From Pomphorhynchus laevis (lineage: Eukaryota > Acanthocephala > Palaeacanthocephala > Echinorhynchida > Pomphorhynchidae), in the NCBI GenBank assembly GCA_012934845.2, contig WNNJ02000851.1:1-64000 (forward strand): DNA of 64,000 bases. Direction: 5' to 3'. Each line of letters starts with the position of its first letter. Within the stretch, counting starts at the first letter, position 1. Positions 9,325 through 20,290 of this stretch are shown here, one piece after another. The position numbers and the translations under genes are program-made. The notes beneath the pieces were generated by a model that was not told the DNA's origin, searched no databases, and worked only from the letters and a program-made list of their open reading frames with translations.

Positions 9325-11968
9325 CTGCAACAAACGGATTAAGTAACAAACGGAATAGACATTTTTAAATAAATCATATTTAAATATGCATCTATATTGA
9401 GCATGAAATGTCCAATGGGATGAATTCCAGATGAATTTTCGTCTTCACGATGGCGAATTTTGAATTTAATGTAATTAACAAAAATCAGGTTCATTCGTAA
9501 AATTAACTTAAACTTTTGGCTTGCTAGTTCCGTAGTTAGTACTATATAATATTAAATTTTAACATTCAAATTTACAAGAAACATATTTTTGAATGAGCAT
9601 GCATATAATATAAATTAATATAATTTATATTAAAATTTATATAATATAAATCACTTGACAAATTGTAATTCCACGTAAAAATCATAATGAAAGACGAATA
9701 GATTAAGAAATATAAGTTTATTCAGCTGGGTTGTAGATATCATTTGTAGGTATTTAACATAATTTATTAAAAGTTCTGATATTATGATTTTTTAGTCATA
9801 TAAATCATGAAGAGGATAGTAATAGCTATCGAAATATCAATTTTTCAATAAAATATACATTTATAATTGCGTTAAAATACTTAAAATACTTTGAAAAATC
9901 GTTAATATGTGTTTGTAACCAAATCGTATAATAAATTTTACTTAAATGACTCATTTAGCTTTATTTCTTTTCCAAAGCTAGCAGTTTTAGTCGACATCAA
10001 CAAATTTGGTTGCAAATTTTTCTATACAATTGATTCACGATTTACATTATAATGTATTTACATATTTTTATTAATAAAATATAAAAAATTAAATTAATGA
10101 AATAATTTATAAATAATAATTTATTTATTAAAAGATAAATAAATTAATTTATTAATTATTTAATAAATTAATTAATTATTAAGTAATTATTATCTTATTA
10201 AATAAAATAATTTAATAATAAATTGACGATTATATATTTAAATTTTAACTAATTTAATAAATTAGAGCAAATAATTAAGTCGATTAATTAAAATAATTGA
10301 CTAAATATTTGCTTAAATTATTAAATTATTAATTGTTTAGATACTACAATTATTGTAGTCTTTATACAAAATATAATAGCATTCTTTATAGCATTTTACA
10401 ATAACGCAATATCATTTTAAGATAAAAATGTACGATCCGGAAGTATCAGATATTATAATATTATTTGATAATAATAATTACAAATTTAACATAAATTTAT
10501 AATTTAAATTTAATAATATTATTTTTAATAATTATTATTATAAATTTAATTTATAATTTATAATATAAATTTATTATAAATTTAATAATATTAATTTTTA
10601 ATCTGATAATAATTATCAGATTAAAAATTTTAAATTGTAAATTCGTAGCCCTTCATTTTGTGAGGGCATAAATTAAAATCATTCATTTAAACGATTTTTA
10701 TGTTGTTCTGGATGCTAATTAATATAATTTAAAAATTTATGAATGTTTTACTTTCAATTTTGTTTTTATTTAGAGGAACTAAGAAGATTACTATTAATTT
10801 GTAAAAAAAGAATTAATCTCATTTTAAATTTAATTATAAAAATTGGATAAAAAATATTTGGGCAATCAAAATATAATTTTTAGCAAAATCGAAAAAGGTT
10901 TATTCAAATTTCCAAACACAGCTGTCTTCATCATCAAGAATTGTAGCAGTACCTGTGCATTTTTATATCATTACAGAAAAACTGCTACATATCAGTTAGT
11001 TCATAGAACAAAAAAAAACAAAAATACAATGAGCAAAAATACAAACAAAATTAGTTCATAGAACAAAACAAAATAATATACTGAGGATAAACGAGTATTA
11101 CAATCAAAAATAGAAAAAATATAAAGTAGAAAAAACCTACAAAACAAAAACAATTAGTAATTCACACCATTTTTGATTTTGCTAAAATAAAATTTTGATT
11201 GTCCAGCTGTTTTTCATACAATTTTTAAGACAATTAGCATCTTTGATAGATATTTATTTCTAACAAATTTAAAGGTTGCTCTGCCATTTTTTAATAAAAT
11301 ATACATAAATTGCACAATATATTAAAACCAATGATCGTTTCATCCTAAATAAATACACTGTGAATGAACATGTGATTAAATTTGTGTACATTAAGAAAAC
11401 AGAATAAGCTTCTGTATCATCATATACGAAAAAGTAACATGAATTCAGTTTATGTTCCTGATGATGTAAATCATCAAATATTTTAAATGTAACACTGAAT
11501 TCTACCGATTTTATAAAATTAAAAAATTTTATAAAATTTTATAAACTTACAAAATTAAAATTTTATAAGTTTCTATCCGTTATGGGCAAAGAAGTGTGCG
11601 AATTAAATTTCGTCATAAGAAACTAAGCATACGCATAGATACAATAACGAATGAATGTTGATATAGGGAATCAACATGCCCGAGATCCTAGTTTACGGAG
11701 CTATAAAGAACAATATTTTTATTCCGAGACCCTAGTTTACGAAGCAACTATAAAGAACAATATTTTTATTCGTAAACAACGTCTAATAGACACAGCTATA
11801 ATTGAACACTAATTCAAATTTGTTTTTGCTTAAAAAAATTTTTGAAGCAACACGGTTACAGCCAAATGTTATACGGCTTGTTTTATCATCATATTTTTAC
11901 CATGGAACCTCAACAATTTAAAAATCTAAATGCATTTAATAAAATATAAATAATGGTCAACAAATCAC
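9325..11968 (-). other. intron between the two PAS exons
   Basis: A GT...AG intron on the minus strand of about 2.6 kb, very AT-rich. Apart from a PLE trace at about 9540-9610 and poly-AT stretches around 10080-10640, I see no gene, RNA or recognisable mobile element. The short open frame on plus at 10843-11061 is low-complexity Lys/Asn/Thr sequence and is not convincing. Confidence 0.5.
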
Positions 11969-12199
11969 CTTCTTTTTTTACATATTTCAGACGTGTTTTC
12001 TTGCATTCTGCTTGTTGTAATAGAACTTTCATATATACAGAAAGATCTATTGCATTATTCGTAGTGGTGGCGAGAAGAATATCAGATGACTTAGACAGTA
12101 TCTCATCTTTTGAATATCCGAACAAAGTGCACAAACGATCACTGCAGTAGATTATCGGTTGACGAGGCAATGATGCATTCACAATCAGAAAACATCGAT
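11969..12199 (-). CDS. PAS-domain exon (N-terminal part) of an EAG-type potassium channel
   Basis: 231-bp exon with an acceptor ending TGTTATAG and donor GGTGATT. It encodes RCFLIVNASLPRQPIIYCSD, then LCTLFGYSKDEILSKSS and ends KTRLKYVKKEG. This follows the N-terminal PAS domain of EAG-superfamily channels: F-[IL]-x-x-NA, then P-I-[IV]-YC-[SN]-D, then C-x-L-x-GYS-x-x-E-[IV]. In the family the domain is cytosolic and controls channel gating. DRLC stands where DGFC is usual, so the gene is divergent or relaxed. The exon starts and ends in phase 1, and the join to 9214-9324 restores KKEG-YEFD in frame. The preceding exon lies upstream on minus, above 12199, and was not found. A PAS domain of another protein class is possible but the YCSD...GYS spacing favours the channel. 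Confidence 0.65.
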
Positions 12200-12202
12200 C
12201 TA

Positions 12203-14277
12203 TAACACGAAATAAATTAGAAACAAAATGGAAACAGGATGCAATTGTAAAAGTCTTAGTTTTGATAAAATAAATGAACATATATGTACCCATAATCTAG
12301 AATTAATTGAAAATTGTGAATTAAGAAAGCTGATATCAAAAGGGTATAAATATAGATTAAATAATAACAACGACAAAAATAAAATTAACAATTCGTTATA
12401 TAATAACTTAAATGATTACTTTAGTAAGCTGATTAATAGTGAAAGCTCGAATATATCTAAGATAAACATTTGGAAAGATTATATATTTGATAAAATTAAA
12501 AATAAAATGAAAATAACAAACAATTATAAAAGGAAAGATAAAATTAATAAAGATATGTATAAAGAACTTACTAAATTAAAGGATAACTATATAATAACAA
12601 CTATTGACAAAGCTAGTATAACTTTGTCTTCATATGCAAAAAGCTTTATTATGATATACTAATGAAAGAGGTTAATTCGGATGATTTAAATGTAAATCAA
12701 ACATATGAACGTAGTGAGTTGAGTTTAGAAACAATTATTACAAGTCACTGTTCTATAATGGATAAAAATCGTATAAAAATTCAATCAGATAATAAAACTA
12801 TACCTATATTATATTGGAATCCAAAATTAAATAAAAATACAAAAAACCTAGGTTCATATGTAGTGCGTTTAAATGTACATTAAAACCACTTTCTGTCTAT
12901 ATGAATAAAATACTTAAAGTAATTAAAGCACACTTTAAAAAATATTGCAAGGTAATCGAAATTAATACTGGTATAAAACACTATTTCAGTATTAATTCTA
13001 CAAAAGAATTCTTAGAACAGACAATAGAAATAAATTTTCAAAATATAAATACATACGATTTTAGTACTCATTTATACAAATCTAGGTTTAGTAGATATTA
13101 AAGAAGCGTTAGTAAAATTAATTAACCTTATATTCGGAAAAAGATATACATATATATGTTATAATAATTATAACGCCTATCTAACAAAAATTAAACCATC
13201 AAATAAATATAAATATATGGATAAAATTGAATTAATAGATAAATTGAATCAATAGAATCCTTAAATATTTTGATAAATCAAAATTATTTAAAAGTAGGGA
13301 CATCTTTATTTAGACAAGTAAAAGGTGTTCCAATGGGAAATAATAGTAGCCTAATTATAACTATATTGTTTTAAAGCTTTATACAATATGAATTTGTTCA
13401 TAAAAGAGTAAAAACTAAATCTAAACTATATAAATATATGAAATATATGTTTCGATACATTGATGATATATGTGTATTTAATTCTAATAATTTTTATTCA
13501 ATTTGTGAACAAATTTATCCAGAAAGCCTTATTCTTAACAAAACCAATATTGATTATAAAGAAGGTGTATATCTAGATATGAACATTAAATTAACATTAA
13601 CTAAAACTACTATTAATTTATATCGTAAAAATGACATATTTAAATTTAAAGAAACATATTTTTGCATGAGCATTCATACCATATAATATAAAATATAATA
13701 CATTAAATAATGAACTTTAAAGAATTGCAACAATATGTAATGATATTGGCTTTCTTCAAAATCATTTAAATAATTTAATAGATACATATTTTAAACTAGG
13801 TTACTATAAAAATAACATCAAGCAGAAAATAGTAAAATATATAAATCAACACAATAATATAAAGAATAAATTTAAACTCTTGAGTGGCAAATTTTTATGG
13901 ATGGATAATAAATAATATACTTTGTATTAGAATAAGATACTAGATGGTTTTATCAGAGGAAATACATCATTAGCATGTATTTGGCCCCGCTGCTATGTTG
14001 GGTAGAGGAGTTAGGGGCCGAAACCTGATAGCATAGCAGTTCCTCTTGATGACCTCTAATTCTTATTCTGATACAACGTCTGTTATTTATTAGTCAATTC
14101 ATAAAAATGACTTTTATTTTGAATTTCAATTTTTTATTTTAATTTAATTTAAATTATAGAAACTCTAAAAATAATTATTAATTTTATTATTTAATTATTA
14201 AATTTTGATTTAGCATTATTATGTTTTGTTTATTTTATATTTATATTAAATACGTAGACTCAGTTAGCTGATTTGAT
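12203..14277 (+). mobile_element. Naiad-type PLE copy, 5'-truncated, beginning at the host splice acceptor
   Basis: Starts just before the CxC linker (METGCNCKSLSFDKI, 12228) and continues through the linker, reverse transcriptase and complete terminal region to CAGTTAGCTGATTTGATTT. The endonuclease is absent. Alignment by eye to 5205-5240 indicates that PLE sequence begins 2-4 bases from the acceptor AG of the host exon at 12199. The RYIDDICVF motif is at about 13449-13475, and the motif B region (VPMGNNSS) is present but damaged. Several frame breaks are visible. Its end touches a mariner leader at 14278, as at the element near 1195. Confidence 0.85.
13929..14069 (+). other. PLE terminal structured domain (second good copy)
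   Basis: Same blocks as at 6923-7064: AGAATAAGA 13929-13937 with TCTTATTCT 14061-14069, GAGGAA 13956-13961 with TTCCTC 14040-14045, GGCCCC 13983-13988 with GGGGCC 14014-14019, and GCTGCTATG 13989-13997 with CATAGCAG 14032-14039. The CTGATGA word reads TTGATGA here. Confidence 0.5.
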
Positions 14278-14347
14278 TTGACAGTAATGGATGCTATAAA
14301 TACATGGAGACAATTTCTTCTTTAAAGATATGAAGTATTTCACCGAG
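14278..14347 (+). mobile_element. mariner 5' leader fragment
   Basis: About 70 bp match the leader and first codons (ATGAAGTATTTCACCGAG) of the mariner at 1-1190, then the match ends abruptly. It lies immediately next to a PLE terminus, exactly as in the other copy. Confidence 0.7.
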
Positions 14348-14439
14348 ACCTTCCGTTCGTAGCTTTAGGAGACACTTTAAATTCTCGAAATAAAAGCTAG
14401 TTTTGCTTTCTTAATTAGTTAATTGCAGAAACTCCGCCA

Positions 14440-17400
14440 TTGCCGGTCCTAAGCCCGTGCTGAGAAATGAGGAGTGTTGATGATAGGATTTTTGTCAAGC
14501 CAGTCGTAAAACACCTCCGTCGCATGAATCATGAATGAAACCCCAACAAATACTTCAACAGGACTACGCCCTTTACGGGAAGCGAGCACTCAGGTGCAGT
14601 CCAACCTGACTGACAAATCACTGAGAGTCCCTGCAGTAAAAGCGACTGTGGGGGAAGGCAAACAAGTAAGTCCAAAATATGACAACAAATATCTGTGTGG
14701 TAACACTCAACGTCGGATCGTTCAGTAGACGATCCATTGAAATTGGCGAAGCTCTGGAACGGCGATGCATCGACATATTTGTAGTACAGGAAACTTGTTG
14801 GTCAGGTAACATTTAAAAAACATTGGTCACGGTTTTAGGTGCATTTATTACGGCACACTAAGGACTAAATACGGTGTCGGTATTAGAGTCTCTGCCCGTT
14901 TCCAAGATAGGGTTGCAAAATATCATCGGTACGACTACTAGTTGATGAAAATCGTCATCGCATATAATAATTACAAACTACAACTTTACAGCGCGTACGC
15001 CAAACAAACTGACTGTGATGAGACATTTAAAGAGACTTTTTTGGCTCTGATATATGAAAAGACCCCAAAAGTACATAAGGGACACGATCGTTGTTGCTGG
15101 GGATTTGTACAGCCACGTTGGCAGCAAATAAGAAAGATACCGGTTTCACGGCAAAAAAGGCTTCGGAAATCTATACAATGATGGCGAACACATCTTTGAT
15201 TACGCTAATGCACATGATTTGATCATTTGCACTACATCGTTCCAAAAGCTAATAATATCTCATCACCTTCTACAGTGCTCAAAGATCCACGCAAATCGAC
15301 TATATTCTAACACGGTGTTGTGACTTAAAGTTAGTAACCGATACAAAATCGATTCAATATGAGACCATTACCACACAGCGCAGACATGTTGTCACCAAGT
15401 TGGGTATCTCCCCGCCTAAACATATCCACGAAGAACGAAACGAAAGATCTCGCATCAAGTGGTTGAAATTAAAAGATAAAGAGTCGAGCGTTTTCTCCCC
15501 CAATACAACTTACACCTATAACAACTGTAAAGGATACTTGGCATATATTATAAGTGTTAATAACGCAAACAGCTCGAGAGATTCTCGGCACTACAAAGCC
15601 CGGCAGACGACGAATAGACAGGACAACGTGGATGTAGACTGAAGATGTCATAACAAGAGTCCGAGAAAAGAAACGTCGTTACCATGGTTTTCATACAAAC
15701 AAAACCCCAGAAAATTGGATGCAATATAATGGAGCCTAACGAGAGATGAAGAAGGCAGTAGCGATAACAAGGGCTAAGAAGTTTGAAGAGTTCTACAAGA
15801 AACTCGACACACGTAAAGGTGAGGGCGAAATCTATAGGATTGCTAGGAAAAGACACCAGAAGGCACAAGACACTGAAAAATTCTACGGAAGTAATGACGA
15901 CAGCAGTGTTTTGCTGTGCGAAAATTAGAACGTTCTGGTTAGATGGCGTGATCATTTTATGAAAATTTCAAACGAAGAGTTCGAATATTCACTCTTTCCA
16001 TATGTACCGCCTGTCGAAGGACCTGTTCTGCCCACAACAGCGATTGAAGTCGATAACGCGCTGCAACAAATGAAGTGTGGAAAAGCAACAGAATCTGACA
16101 ACCTGTCTGCCGAACTTTAAAAGTCCAAAAGTTGGAACCCTGCAGGATGGCTAGCACAGTTATTTAATCAGATAGTAAAGGAAATACAAGCAGCAGCCGA
16201 TTGGAGTTGCAGCATAACAGTACCAATTTGGAAACAAAGGGAAACCCAGCTGACTGCGCAAACTACCATCCAATCCGTCTCCACTCGCACACCGTGAAAA
16301 TATTCAAACATATAATCAATGCAATGATTCGAAACATCATGAATTTGGCAAAAAATGTGGTTTCGTCAAATGTTTCGGTACTATTGACGCTATTCATAAA
16401 GTACGTTTTCTTCTTGAGAAACACCGTGAAAAACAAAAAGCCATCCACATTACTTTTCTTGATCGCGAGAAGGATTTCGATCGCGTTCCACGCGAGGTTA
16501 TCTGGTATGCGTTGAGATGGCACAAAATGCCAGAAGAGCTTGTTGAGTGGGTTATGCTGTTATACAAAAGACCGAATAGTAACGTGTGCATAACAATTGA
16601 ATGTTTGAAAAATTTCCCAATCACCGTAGGAGTCCATCAGGGATCGGCACTTTTACCAGTACTATTCATTCTCGTTATAAACGCGGTGGCACACGACATG
16701 AACAGACAGATGCCTTGGACTGTATTATAAGCTGATGACGTTATGATAGCGTCTATTGGCAAGAATGATTTTCAGAACCAGGTTAAGGCATGGAGTACCC
16801 AGCTCAAACAGTTTGGTTTACGCATCAGCATCCAAAAGACCGAATATCTAACGACGGACACTGATAATGGGCTTACGATCAGAATCGAAGAGCAAGAACT
16901 CATTCGGACGTCAAAATTCAGATACCATGGATCCACCATTACAGCAGACGGCGATCATCATTCAGAGGTTTCGACTCGGATAAACGCAACGTGATTAAGT
17001 GGCGATCAGTAATTGGTGTCTTGTGCGATCCCAAAATTAAAGATCGCATAAAAGCAAAGGTTTATAGAAATGTAGTCAGACCCGTCGTGATTTATGCAGC
17101 CGAATACTGGTCAATAACCAAACATGCAGAGCGTCAATTCGTAACGATAAAGGCCAAGATGTTGAGCTATACTGCCGGAGTTACGCGTATAGATCATATT
17201 CGGAACAATGATCTCATGGTAAATTTGGTATAGCGCCAATATGCGACAAGTTACGCCAAACTCGATTATGGTGGTACGGTCATGTGCTCCGCGCTGATGA
17301 AGATACACGAGCAAGGATGATGTTCGACCTCAAAGTGGAAGGAAAGCGACGAAAGGAAGACCAAACCAGCGTTGGATAGGTATCATAAGCCGAGATTTAG

Positions 17401-17520
17401 CAGACGTTGGCCTGCAACTAAGAGACGCCGCAGACCGTATGAAGTGAAAAAAGTATTTCAAAATAGCTGAGCCTGTCACCATACGGGACAAACGCTGAAG
17501 AAAAGAAGAATTTGTTGATT
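14440..17520 (+). mobile_element. RTE-clade LINE, near full length, broken
   Basis: The apurinic-type endonuclease begins near 14699 (TLNVGSFSRRSIEIGEALER, then VVQETCWSG). The reverse transcriptase follows: NPADCANYHPIRLHSHTVKI near 16235, RWHKMPEELVEWVMLLYKRP near 16515, VGVHQGSALLPVLF, a damaged YADDV near 16725, and KTEYLTT. The thumb/C-terminal region with RDRIKAKVYRNVVRPV-type sequence and LSYTAGVTRIDHIRNND reaches about 17233. This wording is typical of the RTE clade (RTE-1 type). At least five in-frame stops or frameshifts break the single ORF. Copying by target-primed reverse transcription is family knowledge. Confidence 0.88.
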
Positions 17521-18755
17521 GCAGATGATCAATAATTCCGGTATCTACACTTTTGTGTAGGCTAACACACTCTGAGCTTTCATTTATTTGTTATCAATAT
17601 CTGGTCTGTGAAATTTTTACTACTTTGCGTGGTTCAAAAATATTATATACTTTTATATAAAATGAAATATTAATATTTATATATGTTCAATCTGTAGTGT
17701 GTTTTTATTGTTGGTGTTTTTGGTCCTTTCAATTCTTAGATTTAATACAAAGCTTTATCGACAAGTAGGTTGTGCTTGGGAAACTCACAACGTCCTATCC
17801 ATCGCTTCAATAGCATGTTTCGACGTTTACAAATATACATGCTGATTATAAAAGCAGCATTTGCTTATAAACTGTTCACTATTTTTTATGGCAATCGGTT
17901 AATTTGCCGCTAAATTTCAACCACAACATGTAAAAATGATTTAAATAATCTTTGAACAAATCTTTTGAAAAGCGGGATATCTCAGCGACAAGAGAGAGAA
18001 GAATGATGTTTTAAAGAATAAAATCTATTTAACAGGCAAAATCATGAGTTTTACCTGAAATATGGATGTATCGCATAGATGACTCCGTCACACCAATCCA
18101 GCTTTGTACAATGCGCGGACTTAATAATGAGATAATGAAGTCTTCGAAACTCATTTGATACTTAGAGAAAAGCACCTTGAATTAAAATACCAGCTTTGAT
18201 TATTGAAGAATGAACAAGGACAAGTGCAATTACTTCAGACTGATGTAATCATCAAATAACTTAAGAATGCAACGTTTTGTGGTTGCTCTTATTGCAAAAC
18301 TAAATAATCATTTTAACCGACGAATTGACTTGTTACTGACTTGACAATTGTTGTACAGCATTTAGATTAGCAGTAATTATAATATGAAAAATATCTTTAG
18401 GCTACAACCATAACTCGAAGTAGTAAGAAAATAGCAAACGAAATAGAAACACAATTAATGAAGAAAATATCAACATAACCTAAGCTAGTCGAGTTGACGA
18501 GTCACGCTTTGACAAGACCCTAGTTTACATGCGAAAAGAATGTGCAAATCTTCTAAAATCGCTGGGTGGTGTTAAATTGTACGGATTAAAAAAATTGGGC
18601 CTGAATTCCAATTCACAGGAAAATATTATAGATTGTCAAAAACAATTATGATATGATGTAATCACGATTATTGATTAAATCTATGCTTACTCCGTTTACT
18701 TTAATATATTCAAGTGGCTTTGTGATGAGATGAAAGCTAAACAGAGCAAAATATT
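17521..18755. other. no recognisable gene
   Basis: AT-rich sequence without long open frames or repeats that I can identify. Confidence 0.4.
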
Positions 18756-18759
18756 TTAT

Positions 18760-19680
18760 TCACAAAAGATTGTTATCCCAAGGGTAATCACTGATCAGAG
18801 TGTTCGAATCAAAGATGTCATTGCAAAGATAACTTGAAGATTGTTATCCCAAGTGAATCCATAATTAGTGCTAAAATTAAAGATGTCGTTGCAGAGATGA
18901 AGTGAAGATTGTTTTCCCAAGATTAATCTCTGGCTAAACAGTTCAAATTAAGGATGTCGTTGCAAAAATTACTTGATAGTTGTTATCCAAGGGTAATCGA
19001 TAACTAGTGTTTAAATTAATTATGCTGTTGCTTAGATGACGTGAAGATTGTTATCCCAAAGGTAATATCTGGCTAGAGTGTTCAAATCAAAGATGTCATC
19101 GCAAAGATAACTTGAAGATTGTTATGCCAAGGGTAATCCATAACTGGTGTTCGAATTAAAGATGTTGTTGCAGAGATGACGTGAGGGTAATCTCTGACTA
19201 AAAAGTTCGAATTAAAGATGTTATCGCAAAGATAACTTGATGATTTTTATCCCAAGGGTAATCCCTTACTGGTGTGTTCAAATTAATGATGTCGTTGCAG
19301 AAATAACTTTAAGATTGTTATCCCAATGGTAATCTCTGACTAGATTGTTCAAATTAAATATGATTTGATCTAGTGTTCTAGTGTTCGAATTAAATATGTT
19401 ATTGTAGATATGACTTGATGATTGTTATCTTAACGGTAATTTCTTGCCAATGTTCGAATTAAAATGTCGTTGCAAAATTAACTCGAAAATTGTTATCCCA
19501 AGGGTAATCCCTGACTAGAAATTTTAGAATTAAAGAGGTCAATGCAAAGATAACTTGAAGATTTTTATCCCAATGCTAATCTCTGACTAGATTGTTGGAA
19601 TAAATGATGTCGCTGCAAAGATAACTTTAAGATTGTTATCCTAAGAGATCTTTGATTACTAATTAATTATGTCGTTACAA
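18760..19680. repeat. degenerate tandem repeat, ~71-bp unit, about 13 copies
   Basis: The unit is recognisable by GATTGTTATCCCAAGGGTAAT, then TGACTAGAGTGTTC, AATTAAAGATGTCGTTGCA and AAGATAACTTGA. Successive GTTATCCCA words lie near 18772, 18843, 18914 (TTTTCCCA), 18984 and 19055, about 70 bp apart. Copies differ by substitutions and short indels, so it is an old minisatellite or satellite block. No open frame or transcript signal is seen. Confidence 0.85.
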
Positions 19681-19689
19681 TATAGGAAT

Positions 19690-20233
19690 TTTTAATATTT
19701 TTAAATTACTGAAGGGATTTTAATTAAATCCCTATTAAAATCCCGTTACATAGGGATTCCCAATGTGTATGTGGACTAGTCGCACCAACTAGTCCACAAA
19801 CGCATGTATTGCATTTTAATATAGTTTCAGTGCATTACTAACTGCCGAAGAATGGGTACGTAGTTGTTAACAAATTACGTGAATTCAGATTAATAAAATA
19901 AGATGAACTGCTATAGATCTCAAGTGACCTTAAATATTAGTAAATGACAACAAATATGCCAGTGTGTAGGATCAGTCTTGCAAGAATGTCCTAAGATCTT
20001 TACCAAAGGTATATAATCATCATTGTCAGTTTTGACGACGCATTAATTGGGGGTAACAGCAATCAAAACACTTAGGATGTCATTGTCTGCCATTTCTACG
20101 AAAGGGTATCTCGCCTTTCAGATAAACAAGATAAGTTATATACCCTAATTTGAATTGTATAATTGTATTTTTAATATTATTTGAATTTAAATGAATAAAT
20201 GTAAAATTGCAGAGAGAATGACTAATATTGTGT
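19690..20233. other. no recognisable gene
   Basis: Contains one hairpin, GTGGACTAGT...ACTAGTCCAC near 19771-19797, and nothing else I can name. Confidence 0.4.
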
Positions 20234-20238
20234 CATAT

Positions 20239-20290
20239 TGTGATATTTGACAAATATTTAAATAAAGCTTCCTGAAAGTTTAATATTACA
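20239..20290 (+). repeat. 5' terminal repeat of the gypsy fossil
   Basis: 52 bp, TG...CA ends, preceded by the target duplication CATAT. Confidence 0.85.

Noticed and set aside
10843-11061. 72-codon open frame in the channel intron
   Set aside because: Low-complexity, Lys/Asn/Thr-rich tail, no recognised domain, no splice context.
18760-19680. CRISPR-like array
   Set aside because: Eukaryotic context, and degenerate units with no constant-repeat/unique-spacer pattern; it is a tandem satellite.
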